A DNA stretch of 64,000 nucleotides from Streptomyces sannanensis (GTDB lineage Bacteria; Actinomycetota; Actinomycetes; Streptomycetales; Streptomycetaceae): assembly GCF_039536205.1 (NCBI RefSeq), contig NZ_BAAAYL010000001.1:4712001-4776000 (forward strand), written 5' to 3'. Numbering within the stretch: position 1 is the stretch's first letter; each line of letters begins with the position of its first letter. Below the pieces are notes generated by a model. The model had not been told where the DNA came from and did no database searches. It saw only the letters and a list, made by a program, of their open reading frames with translations. Positions 24,936-32,646 of the stretch are shown here, one piece after another. A program made the translations under genes and the position numbers.

Positions 24936-25500
24936 AGGGTCCATCACTGCCGCTCTGCCCGGCGACCTGGTCCAGCAGGGCGATGCCGGCGGTGTTCTCG
25001 TGCGCGGAGGCCGCGAGCACGACGACAGCGACGACGAGCCCCAACACGTCCACGGCCAGGCATCTCTTCCTGCCCGGCACCCTTTTCGCGGCATCCCGGC
25101 CCGTCGTCGTGGCCGGGACTCCGACGGCCACGTGGATGCTCTGCGTGTCCAGGACCACCAGGCTCGGGTCGGCTAATCGTTTCCGCTTCTCCCGCAGCTG
25201 CCAGCGCAGCAGATCGTGAATGTCCTGGTCGGTGCCCTCGTCGCGCCAGAGGTAGAAGTAGTACTTCACCGTTCCGGGCGGGGGCATGTCATGGGGCAGG
25301 AACTCCCACTGACAGCCCGTGCGGTTCTGGTAGAGGATCGCGTTCACGATCTCCCGCATCGCGTACTTCCCCTGATGCCCGCTGACTGACGGATGCCGGG
25401 CCTTCCATGCCGTGATCACGGGTTCGACGAGCTCCCACTGCTCATCGGTGAGATCGCTCGGGTACGGCTTGCGCATGCTCATGCTCATGCCATAACCCAA
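24936..25500 (-). mobile_element. IS5-family transposase, 3' truncated
   Basis: From ATG 25476 the protein reads MRKPYPSDLTDEQWELVEPV, then YQNRTGCQWEFLPHDMPP, YFYLWRDEGT and SLVVLDTQSIHVAVGV with the first catalytic Asp. It fits IS5-family transposases up to about 180 residues (VAVVVLAASAHENTAGIALL). It then loses homology after LLDQVAGQSGS and runs out by chance at 24895. The second Asp and the Glu of the DDE triad are missing, so it is inactive. The complementary end of the element is not visible nearby. Confidence 0.8.
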
Positions 25501-25624
25501 GCGAACCCCGAACTCCTGACCGGCAGCGATGCCCCAACGTCACACCATCGAGCGATGACAAGACCGACGAAACGCCACATCCCGCTCTCTCAGGAGGAGA
25601 ACAGCTAGAGCACCGCACGCTGAA

Positions 25625-25657
25625 GGCGGCGGGGGCTCTCGCGAGAATCCCGCCGCC
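25625..25657. terminator. Strong hairpin in the gap after the IS5 remnant
   Basis: Stem GGCGGCGGG/CCCGCCGCC with an inner palindrome TCTCGCGAGA in the loop. No gene ends immediately beside it on the plus strand; it may be a relic terminator. Confidence 0.5.
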
Positions 25658-25782
25658 CGTATGCTTTCGGCCCCTCGCTTGTCAGTCCCGAGCCGTAGAG
25701 TCGCTCGATGTCCTGTCCTATCTAAGGTGAGCTGTTGGCGGCCCCGTGACCAGGGCAGAGCAGTTTCGCTGAGACTGGTCTG

Positions 25783-26142
25783 ATGCAGTGTGTGTCATCC
25801 GACCTGCTCCGTTCTGCGAGATCTCCGGCCCTGTCCTCGGGAACCTGCTCCGACTTGCGGGTGTGGCGGCCGTCCGGCGCCGCGGCGACGGTGCCGCTGG
25901 CCTCGGAGGTCTGGGCGTATCTGGCCTTCCCCCGGGAGACCTCGCCGCTTCCGGTTTCCGGCACGCTGCCGGACGGTGTCCTCCGCGACGACTATCCGCT
26001 GCCGCCGCACCCGATGTGCACGTTCCGGCCGGACAAGCGGGTGTTCCTGGACACGCTGGCGAGGCTGCCCGCCGTTCGCCAGCTGTGGCTGCGCGAGCTC
26101 TACGACCGGGTGCGGAAGGAGCGGAACGCCTTCCTGGGCTAG
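25783..26142 (+). CDS. Unknown protein, about 90-119 residues
   Basis: Third-position GC is very high from about 25890 to the stop, so the C-terminal 80 residues are clearly coding (SEVWAYLAFPRETSPLPVSG, then YPLPPHPMCTFRPDKRVF, and the helix RQLWLRELYDRVRKERNAFL). The start is uncertain: ATG 25783 or GTG 25861 are in frame. The upstream part looks less coding, so GTG 25861 may be right. No family recognised. Confidence 0.45.
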   Translation: MQCVSSDLLRSARSPALSSGTCSDLRVWRPSGAAATVPLASEVWAYLAFPRETSPLPVSGTLPDGVLRDDYPLPPHPMCTFRPDKRVFLDTLARLPAVRQLWLRELYDRVRKERNAFLG

Positions 26143-26244
26143 GCCGCGGGAAGCAGATGGGCCAGCTACACGTCACCTGGCCGTAGATATGCGAGAACTG
26201 GGCCTAGTCACCTGACGCAGCCGCAGGCCGTGTGCCGCCTGCGG

Positions 26245-27243
26245 TCAGCTCTTCCTCTTGCGTAGTTCGTTCTGCAGGAAGGTGATCTCTTTGAGGCATC
26301 TGTCGAGGCCTTTCTCACCAAGACTGCCGTGGACCACCTGGTAACGGTGCGGCTCGTAGCGCTCTCGCGGAGCCGTCGGCTGGCTGAAGATGCTGGCCTC
26401 CTCAGACTTGGGGCGAGCGAGCCGGAGCAGCCCGAAGGAGCAGAGGCGGCGCCGGGCGTCCTCGTAGGCGTCCCGGCGCAGACCGAAGCTTTTGCGCACA
26501 TCCCCGTAGAGGAAGTTCCCCTCGTCGTCGTGCTTGCCGGGAAAGTGCTGGCTTAGGGCTTGGAAGATGAGCCAGGTGGCGATCTCGGCTGGGTGGAGCA
26601 CCTGGATCCAGCCGTTCAGGAAGAAGCCGGCAGGCACGCGGAACGCTTGGCCTCGCTCCACCTTGGGCACGCTGTAGTGGTCTGGTGTCTGTAGTCGGCC
26701 GCGGCCGCTCTCCGTCATCAGAGAGAACGCGTCGTAGATCCGATGGCCGTTGTCCTTCGTCGGGATGTCGACGAGGGCCTGGTGCCGGTCGGCTCCCAGC
26801 TTCTCCAGCGTGCGCAGCGCGCCCTGGACCTGCCGCAAGCGCAGCGTCTCCAGGTCCCTGTCCTGCTTGGTGTCGCTGCGCATGTACTTGCCGCTCTCGC
26901 CGTCGTACGCCCCGTCGATGGCCACGAAGTCGGCCCAGCCGCGCCGTCCCGCGATCGGACGGCCGCCGGTCCACTCCTCGCCCACGTCTAGGCGGCACCG
27001 GGCCTCGAAGAGCGCCAGGAGGTAGAAGCGCATCGCGATCCCGCGGGGGTTGAGGAGCCCCGCCATGGGCGGTGGGGGCTCCTTGCTGCTGAAGAGGGAG
27101 TGCCGAATCGCGATGGACTTGGGCTGCTTGCTGGCCTCCCAGAGCTCCCGCAGCGCCTCCGAGGCGGCGTCGACCTGCCCCCCTTTCTTCATCTCGTTCA
27201 GGCGGCGGTGCCTGCGCACAAGCGCATCGAGTTCTCCTGGCAT
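26245..27243 (-). CDS. Unknown protein with winged-helix-like C-terminal part; possible replication or regulatory protein
   Basis: 332 residues from ATG 27243, which has GGGGGGA upstream; an in-frame ATG at 27285 falls inside a repeated operator-like sequence and is less likely. The N-terminal part is basic (LDALVRRHRRLNEMKKGG). The middle reads AGLLNPRGIAMRFYLLALFE and KLGADRHQALVDIPTKDNGH. From about 210 on (GFFLNGWIQVLHPAEIATWL, DVRKSFGLRRDAYEDARRRL) it looks like a winged-helix arrangement such as in plasmid replication or regulator proteins. Three copies of a 14-17 bp motif lie directly upstream. Function is inferred only. Confidence 0.5.
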   Translation of the reverse strand: MPGELDALVRRHRRLNEMKKGGQVDAASEALRELWEASKQPKSIAIRHSLFSSKEPPPPMAGLLNPRGIAMRFYLLALFEARCRLDVGEEWTGGRPIAGRRGWADFVAIDGAYDGESGKYMRSDTKQDRDLETLRLRQVQGALRTLEKLGADRHQALVDIPTKDNGHRIYDAFSLMTESGRGRLQTPDHYSVPKVERGQAFRVPAGFFLNGWIQVLHPAEIATWLIFQALSQHFPGKHDDEGNFLYGDVRKSFGLRRDAYEDARRRLCSFGLLRLARPKSEEASIFSQPTAPRERYEPHRYQVVHGSLGEKGLDRCLKEITFLQNELRKRKS

Positions 27244-27254
27244 CGTTTCCCCCC

Positions 27255-27331
27255 AACGCTTTGAACCCAACGTTTTAACCCGCATAAAAGATTACTCTTA
27301 GTTATCACCTTAAGATGCGGGTCAAAGCGTT
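27255..27331. promoter_or_regulatory. Iteron-like operator: three copies of AACGYTTTRACCCGCAT
   Basis: Copy 1 AACGCTTTGAACCC (27255-27268, partial) and copy 2 AACGTTTTAACCCGCAT (27269-27285) are direct repeats. Copy 3, inverted, is at 27315-27331 and reads AACGCTTTGACCCGCAT on the minus strand, 15 of 17 identical to copy 2. A 29-base AT-rich spacer separates copies 2 and 3. They lie just upstream of the gene starting at 27243 and are probably bound by its product or control its promoter. Confidence 0.65.
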
Positions 27332-27482
27332 GATCGCCATCTGCTGAGGGGCCTTCAGGCGCCCTCACACTGGAAATCCGCCCGAGAGGTTCGGGCGGTA
27401 GCGGCCAGCCGTTCGCCGGAACGCGAACGGCCCCGGGGGCAACCGGGGCCGCTTCAGCTCTCACGCGGATGGGATCCACGTA

Positions 27483-27671
27483 GTGACAACAGTAAGGCGC
27501 AGTGCAAGCGACGTCGACACCCCCAGCCCGGAGCCTCTGCCCCAGCGGTGGGGGCTGATCCTGACCGCCGCCGCCATGGCGGGGCTCGTCGGCTTCATGG
27601 CCGGCGGCCCGATAGCCGCTCTTGTCGCGGCCTCCGGGGCCGTGGGGCTGCTCCACAAGGTGATGGCGTAG
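27483..27671 (+). CDS. Small membrane protein, 62 residues
   Basis: GTG start after a run of GC-rich hairpin sequence. A polar N-terminus (TTVRRSASDVDTPSPEPLPQ) is followed by two hydrophobic Gly/Ala segments (WGLILTAAAMAGLVGFMA, then GPIAALVAASGAVGLLH). Codon bias is good. It is followed by a strong terminator. No family recognised. Similar small double-TM proteins occur near integrative elements in Streptomyces, but this is only analogy. Confidence 0.55.
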   Translation: MTTVRRSASDVDTPSPEPLPQRWGLILTAAAMAGLVGFMAGGPIAALVAASGAVGLLHKVMA

Positions 27672-27682
27672 CGGTCGGGGCT

Positions 27683-27743
27683 GGGTCCAGCCGGTCGATC
27701 CGTCGATCGACTGGTTGGACCCGTTGCCCCTAGCAGGGGCAAC
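27683..27743. terminator. Double bidirectional terminator between convergent genes
   Basis: First hairpin: an 18-bp stem (27683-27700 with 27705-27722, two G-U wobbles, CGTC loop). The second follows at once: GTTGCCCC/GGGGCAAC (27723-27743). It separates the small membrane protein gene from the minus-strand gene at 27759. Confidence 0.8.
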
Positions 27744-27758
27744 TGCCGCTGACGTGTG

Positions 27759-28586
27759 TCAGTCGCCAGGGGCGGCCACCGGAACGATGCGCAGCAGGGC
27801 AGCCACCATGGCGATCATCGTCTCCGCCTCGGCGCGGGTGTAAGTGAACGCCTTGGTGATCGCGTCCTTGTGCATTGCGCCGCTGGCCTGGTCCTCCAGT
27901 GCCGCGCGAATCCACGACCACCGTTCGTCCCGAAGGCGCTCACGGGCCTGCTTGTTGCCCGGCCAGGACCATGCGCTGATGTCCCGGATGCGCTCCAGGG
28001 CTCGGCGGGCCTCAAGGATGGCGCCGTCGACGTCGTTGTTCCCAAGGCGGCGTTGCGCGTCCAGCAGGTACTGGGTGGCTTCCTGGCGAGGCTCGTCATC
28101 GGCGGGGAAGGGGATGGACATCTCCACGGCGAGGGTGTCGCCGAGCCCTTGGAGCTGCTGGCGCCACCGGCTCTCCGCGACATCGAGGTACAGGACGGCC
28201 GGCGGGCAGCCCGGGTGCCCGGTCGCCTGAGGCAGCACGGCACGCACCTCGACCTCCAGGCGCAGATCGCCGGAGCGGTGCTCTTCCAGGGCACGGAGCT
28301 GTGCGCTGGTGAGTACGTACTGCAGGTGTGGCCGCGTGAGCTCGCCCTGCCGGAACGGAACCGTGATCGCGGACGAGCCGAGCCAGCCGCGGTGACCGTT
28401 GCCGTAGGGTGCGTACAGATCGGTCTCCAGGTGCAGCACCCGTCCCGCCTCGGCGGCCGCCGGGGCCTTCACCTCCAACTGCAGGCGCAGGCTGTGTGTG
28501 CCAAGCGCCTTGAGGATCATCAGGCTGTTGTCCCGGTGTCCGATGGCTATAGACCCGATCGGTTCATCGAAGCGCAGCTCGTCCAT
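27759..28586 (-). CDS. Unknown protein, about 275 residues
   Basis: Start MDELRFDEPIGSIA at 28586, preferred over the longer frame. The N-terminal half is beta-rich (SLRLQLEVKAPAAAEAGRVL, LRLEVEVRAVLPQATGHPGC, YLDVAESRWRQQL). A central helical pair (TQYLLDAQRRLGNNDVDGAI, LEARRALERIRDISAW) is TPR-like. The C-terminal helices include HKDAITKAFTYTRAEAETMI. The two-part form recalls proteins of phage-defence or signal-sensing context, but I cannot name a family. It is divergent from the PIN-like gene at 28698 across 111 bases. Confidence 0.55.
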   Translation of the reverse strand: MDELRFDEPIGSIAIGHRDNSLMILKALGTHSLRLQLEVKAPAAAEAGRVLHLETDLYAPYGNGHRGWLGSSAITVPFRQGELTRPHLQYVLTSAQLRALEEHRSGDLRLEVEVRAVLPQATGHPGCPPAVLYLDVAESRWRQQLQGLGDTLAVEMSIPFPADDEPRQEATQYLLDAQRRLGNNDVDGAILEARRALERIRDISAWSWPGNKQARERLRDERWSWIRAALEDQASGAMHKDAITKAFTYTRAEAETMIAMVAALLRIVPVAAPGD

Positions 28587-28697
28587 CGCGTCGTGCCTCC
28601 TGGTGGTTCGCGTACTCTCGCCGATTCTCACTCCCGCCCCCCGGCCGGGGCCCCTGGTTTCCGCAGTTCGTTACAAGATCCAGTGGGAGTCGTAGCC

Positions 28698-29285
28698 ATG
28701 CGAGAGCTGGGCCTATACGCCCACATCTTGGATGCGCAGGATGATGCGGCTGTTCTCCTGCGGAAGTTGCATGATTCGAATTGGATCAGCTTGCGACGAA
28801 CCGACGCCATGGATACTGAGCTGGCTGACGCTCGGCCAGAGAAGTGGATGAGCTTGACGGAGACCAGCGCCTCCTACGCTGAGTCGTTCGGACCGCTGGT
28901 CCTGGATCACTCGCGGCTCGATCACTGTGTTTTGGGCAGCGACGACGACGCCACCCGGAATGATCAGGTCTTTGCCGCGCTGTTTCCAGGAGCGGACAGG
29001 GCAACCTGCCGGAAGAACCACATCCGTGATGCCATGCACGCGGCGACAGCGATTCGCTACGGCGGTCGAGCGTTCATCACTCACGAGCGCAAGCTGCGCA
29101 ACAAATCCGATCAGATAGCGGAGCTGTTCCACGGCTTCCGTATCTGGTCACCCGATGACGCGCTGGCCGAGGCGTCCCGCGGCATCGCTGGCGTTCGTGA
29201 GCTGTACCGGCGAGAGCCGGAGCGCGGATCCCTGCCCGAGTGGCCGACCGATGAAGATCTTGGCACCGGCCGAGGAGCAGTCTGA
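28698..29285 (+). CDS. PIN-like domain protein
   Basis: 195 residues, ATG with a GGGAG site. Near the N-terminus LYAHILDAQDDAAVLLRKLH may supply the first acidic residues. The distal signature RDAMHAATAIRYGGRAFITH followed by ERKL matches the PIN pattern (D-x-x-H-A-x-x-A, then T-x-D) with the last Asp replaced by Glu. PIN proteins are ribonucleases, often toxins. It lacks a small antitoxin partner beside it; the divergent 27759 gene is the only near neighbour. Function as an RNase is plausible but not certain. Confidence 0.6.
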   Translation: MRELGLYAHILDAQDDAAVLLRKLHDSNWISLRRTDAMDTELADARPEKWMSLTETSASYAESFGPLVLDHSRLDHCVLGSDDDATRNDQVFAALFPGADRATCRKNHIRDAMHAATAIRYGGRAFITHERKLRNKSDQIAELFHGFRIWSPDDALAEASRGIAGVRELYRREPERGSLPEWPTDEDLGTGRGAV

Positions 29286-29347
29286 CACCAGCCGGATCGT
29301 GTGTGGGGCTCTATCGCAGGTCTATCGCGATCAGTGCGCATCAACGC

Positions 29348-29386
29348 CGAAGAGCCGGACTCAGTGGGACTGGGTCCGGCTCTTCG
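29348..29386. terminator. Bidirectional terminator between PIN gene and tRNA-Arg
   Basis: Perfect 13-bp stem CGAAGAGCCGGAC with its complement and a 13-base loop. It can stop the plus-strand PIN gene transcript and the minus-strand tRNA transcript. Confidence 0.8.
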
Positions 29387-29437
29387 ATCACGGCACTGTC
29401 GCAGGTCAGCGGGTTGATCACGCTGCTCGATGCGAAG

Positions 29438-29509
29438 TGCCCCCGGCAGGATTCGAACCTGCGCACACGGCTCCGGAGGCCGTTGCTCTATCCCCTGAGC
29501 TACGGGGGC
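29438..29509 (-). tRNA. tRNA-Arg (anticodon CCG)
   Basis: On the minus strand the cloverleaf is complete: acceptor GCCCCCG pairing with CGGGGGC, D-arm GCTC...GAGC, anticodon loop CTCCGGA giving CCG, and T-arm GCAGG-TTCGAAT-CCTGC, with discriminator A. CCA is not encoded. Its 3' end faces the accessory region on the left, the usual orientation for a tRNA used as an integration site. Confidence 0.95.
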
Positions 29510-29664
29510 GCTGTCGCTGCTCTCTGCGGCGACGGGTAGAACCCTACCAGCTCCGATGGGGTGCCTGTGAACAGGTATTTGCGTGAGCGTGGCCGGATCC
29601 CCCGGAGAGGGGGGAAGTGGGGAAAACCCGGACGCGGTCGTGGCCGCGGATCTAACCTCGAGTT

Positions 29665-30108
29665 GTGTCGGGCGCGTCCGGCCGGGTCCTGGTTGTGGAC
29701 GACAACAAGGTCATCCGGCAGTTGATCAGGGTCAACCTTGAGCTGGAGGGCTTCGAGGTCGTGACCGCGGGCGACGGTGCCGAGTGTCTGGACGTCGTGC
29801 ACCGGGTGTCTCCCGATGTGATCACGCTGGATGTGGTGATGCCGCGGCTCGACGGGGTGCGTACCGCCGCCCGGCTGCGGTCGGATCCGCGGACGCGGCA
29901 TCTGCCGCTGGCGCTCGTCAGCGCGTGCACGACGCACGAGGTGGAGAGCGGGTTCGCCGCGGGGGTGAACGCGTTTCTGGCGAAGCCCTTCGAGCCGACC
30001 GAGCTGGTGCGGCTGGTGCGGCGGCTGATGGCGCGGGAGCGGTCGGCTCCGGGTGGGGGAGGGCGGCAGGGCGCCGAGGCCGGGCGGGCGGGGGGTACGT
30101 GCGGGTGA
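29665..30108 (+). CDS. Stand-alone response-regulator receiver protein
   Basis: 147 residues, GTG start. A receiver domain fills residues 7-125: acidic pair in VLVVDDNKVI, phospho-acceptor Asp near 56 in VITLDVVMPRLDG, Thr/Ser switch in LALVSACTTHE, and Lys in NAFLAKPFEPTEL. No output domain; a Gly/Arg-rich tail follows. It is probably a phosphorylated adaptor. The conserved location is between tRNA-Arg and nrtL. No histidine kinase is adjacent. Confidence 0.88.
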   Translation: MSGASGRVLVVDDNKVIRQLIRVNLELEGFEVVTAGDGAECLDVVHRVSPDVITLDVVMPRLDGVRTAARLRSDPRTRHLPLALVSACTTHEVESGFAAGVNAFLAKPFEPTELVRLVRRLMARERSAPGGGGRQGAEAGRAGGTCG

Positions 30109-30163
30109 CCGCATGGCGAAACCGGTTCGCGAAGGACCCCCCCTTTCCCCATACGCTTGTCCC

Positions 30164-31138
30164 GTGACCCCCGCAGAGCTCTCCCGTACCGTGCTGCACG
30201 CAGTGCGCCGCGCGGTCGGCGAGGGCGTGCTGGATGCTCCCGTGCCCGAGCGGGTCGTGGTGGAGCGGTCCAGGCCGGGTGGGCTCGGGGACTATGCGAG
30301 CGGGGTGGCGCTGAAGCTGGCCGGGCCCGCGGGGCGGCCCCCGCGAGAGGTCGCCGAGCTGCTGCGTACGAAGATCGCAGGTGCGCCCGGGGTCGACCGG
30401 GTGGAGATCACCGGGCCCGGGTTTCTGAATTTCGTACTGGCCAGGGAGTCGGACGGCCGGCTGGTACGGGCCGTGCTGGCGCAGGGGATGCGGTACGGGC
30501 ACGGGGACGCGCTCGCCGGTACGTACGTGAGGTTCGCGCCGGGTGCGGAGCTCCGGGCGCGGATCGTCACCGAGGCCGTGGTCGCGTTGCTGCGTACGCA
30601 AGGGGCCGACGCCGAGATCGCGGAGAACGGGGACACCGGGGAAGAAGTACGGGTCGTGCCGGCTCCCCGGGACGGCGTGGCGCTGGACGCCGACGCCCTT
30701 CGCTGGGCGCTGCTGCGCGCCGCCGCCCATGACCGGCCGCAGGCCGACGGCCGGCTTCTGGTGCAGTCCGAGAGCAATCCGCTCTTCAAGGTGCGGTATG
30801 CCTACGCCCGTACCAGGGCCCTCGCCAGGAATGCGCACGACCTCGGGTTCGCGGCCGCGTACGAGCAGGAGATCGACGCCCCGGACCTGCTCGCCGCCCT
30901 TCGCGATCACCCCGCCGTCCTGGAGGCCGCTGCCCGGCACCGGGCGCCCGACCGGCCGGCCCGGCATCTCGAAGTCGTCGCCGACGCCTTCCTCGCCTTC
31001 CAGCACACCGTGCTGCCCATCGGGGACGAGAAACCCTCGGCCGCCCACCGTTCCCGGCTCGCCCTCGCCGAAGCCGCCGGGACGGTGCTGGCCGGCGGCC
31101 TGTCCCTGCTCGGCGTCAGCGCACCCGAACACCTCTGA
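30164..31138 (+). CDS. nrtL: ArgS-related anticodon-binding protein NrtL
   Basis: 324 residues from GTG 30164. Residues 1-110 resemble the arginyl-tRNA synthetase additional N-terminal domain (VERSRPGGLGDYASGVAL, ITGPGFLNFVL), and the C-terminal 130 residues the DALR anticodon-binding domain (NPLFKVRYAYARTRALARNA, VVADAFLAFQHTVLPIGDEK). The catalytic Rossmann core with HIGH and KMSKS is absent, so it cannot charge tRNA. It sits 21 bases before lysA, beside a tRNA-Arg(CCG) gene. A regulatory or tRNA-binding role is presumed. Confidence 0.85.
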   Translation: MTPAELSRTVLHAVRRAVGEGVLDAPVPERVVVERSRPGGLGDYASGVALKLAGPAGRPPREVAELLRTKIAGAPGVDRVEITGPGFLNFVLARESDGRLVRAVLAQGMRYGHGDALAGTYVRFAPGAELRARIVTEAVVALLRTQGADAEIAENGDTGEEVRVVPAPRDGVALDADALRWALLRAAAHDRPQADGRLLVQSESNPLFKVRYAYARTRALARNAHDLGFAAAYEQEIDAPDLLAALRDHPAVLEAAARHRAPDRPARHLEVVADAFLAFQHTVLPIGDEKPSAAHRSRLALAEAAGTVLAGGLSLLGVSAPEHL

Positions 31139-31159
31139 AAATCCGAGGAAGCGAAGAAG

Positions 31160-32551
31160 ATGAGCCGTTCCGCACACCCCGCCGGGCCCCGTCACGCCGA
31201 TGTCCTTCCCGAGGGGCACTACACCGCCCCGCCCGCCGACCTCAACGTCCTCGACGAGAAGGTCTGGTCGAGGACGGTCGCGAGGAACGAGGACGGTGTC
31301 GTGACCGTCGGCGGGATCGAAGTCACCCGGCTGGCCGACGAGTTCGGCACCCCCGCCTACTTCCTCGACGAGACCGACTTCCGCGCCCGCTGCCGCGCCT
31401 GGGCCGATGCCTTCGGCAAGGACGCGGATGTGTTCTACGCCGGGAAGGCCTTTCTCTCCCGGGCAGTCGTGCGCTGGCTGAGGGAAGAGGGGCTGAACCT
31501 CGACGTCTGCTCCGGCGGAGAGCTGGCGATCGCTCTCGACGCCGGGATGCCGGCCGACCGCATCGCCTTCCACGGCAACAACAAGTCCGTGGCGGAGATC
31601 GAGCGGGCGGTCAAGGCCGGTGTCGGCCGGATCGTGCTGGACTCCTTCCAGGAGATCGTCCGGGTCGCGCACATCGCCCAGGACCTCGGCACGCGTCAGC
31701 GTGTTCAGATCCGCGTCACCGTGGGCGTCGAGGCCCACACCCACGAGTTCATCGCCACGGCGCACGAGGACCAGAAGTTCGGGCTGGCGCTGGCCGGCGG
31801 CCAGGCCGCGGAGGCCGTCCGCCGTGCGATCCGGCTCGACGGGCTGGAGCTCATCGGTATCCACAGCCACATCGGCTCGCAGATCTTCGACATGGCCGGG
31901 TTCGAGGTCGCGGCCCGCCGGGTCGTGTCCCTGCTGGCGGAGATCAGGGACGAGCACGGCGTCGAGCTGCCGGAGATCGACCTCGGTGGCGGTCTCGGTA
32001 TCGCCTACACGTCGGACGACGATCCGCGCGAGCCGCACGAGATCGCGAAGGCGCTCACCGACATCGTCACCCGTGAGTGTGAAGCCGCGGGGCTGGCGAC
32101 GCCGCGTATCTCCGTCGAGCCGGGGCGGGCCATCGTCGGCCCGACGGCCTTCACCCTCTACGAGGTCGGCACCGTCAAGCCGCTGGAGGGGCTGCGTACC
32201 TACGTGAGCGTGGACGGCGGCATGTCGGACAACATCCGTACGGCGCTGTACGACGCCGAGTACAGCGTCGCCCTCGTCTCGCGCACCTCGGACGCCGAGC
32301 CGATGCTCTCGCGTGTCGTCGGCAAGCACTGCGAGAGCGGCGACATCGTGGTCAAGGACGCGTTCCTCCCCGCGGACCTGGCGCCCGGCGATCTGATCGC
32401 CGTGCCGGCCACCGGGGCGTACTGCCGTGCCATGGCCAGCAACTACAACCACGCACTTCGCCCGCCCGTCGTCGCCGTGCGCGACGGTGAGGCGCGGGTG
32501 ATCGTCCGGCGCGAGACGGAGGAGGATCTCCTGCGTCTGGATGTCGGGTAA
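31160..32551 (+). CDS. lysA: Diaminopimelate decarboxylase
   Basis: 463 residues, normal for the family. Fold-type III PLP enzyme: PLP lysine in [11 protein letters not shown], phosphate-binding glycine loop in [39 protein letters not shown], and the C-terminal catalytic stretch HCESGDIV and [14 protein letters not shown]. It decarboxylates meso-diaminopimelate to lysine, the last step of lysine synthesis. It is first in the lysA-hom-thrC-thrB group; a short hairpin lies between it and hom. Confidence 0.97.
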   Translation: MSRSAHPAGPRHADVLPEGHYTAPPADLNVLDEKVWSRTVARNEDGVVTVGGIEVTRLADEFGTPAYFLDETDFRARCRAWADAFGKDADVFYAGKAFLSRAVVRWLREEGLNLDVCSGGELAIALDAGMPADRIAFHGNNKSVAEIERAVKAGVGRIVLDSFQEIVRVAHIAQDLGTRQRVQIRVTVGVEAHTHEFIATAHEDQKFGLALAGGQAAEAVRRAIRLDGLELIGIHSHIGSQIFDMAGFEVAARRVVSLLAEIRDEHGVELPEIDLGGGLGIAYTSDDDPREPHEIAKALTDIVTRECEAAGLATPRISVEPGRAIVGPTAFTLYEVGTVKPLEGLRTYVSVDGGMSDNIRTALYDAEYSVALVSRTSDAEPMLSRVVGKHCESGDIVVKDAFLPADLAPGDLIAVPATGAYCRAMASNYNHALRPPVVAVRDGEARVIVRRETEEDLLRLDVG

Positions 32552-32571
32552 TGAAAGAAATGTCTCAGGAT

Positions 32572-32600
32572 CCGGACGGGACGCAGGAAGTCCCGTCCGG
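32572..32600 (+). terminator. Hairpin between lysA and hom
   Basis: 11-bp perfect stem CCGGACGGGAC/GTCCCGTCCGG with a GCAGGAA loop. No U-tract; it may attenuate rather than fully stop transcription into hom. Confidence 0.65.
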
Positions 32601-32646
32601 TGAGTGAGACTGTCCAAACCGTATGAAGTACAAGAAACGAGGTCGG

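Noticed and set aside
29918..32617. An 899-codon minus-strand frame opposite nrtL and lysA
   Set aside because: Shadow of the real plus-strand genes; no motifs and no start site.
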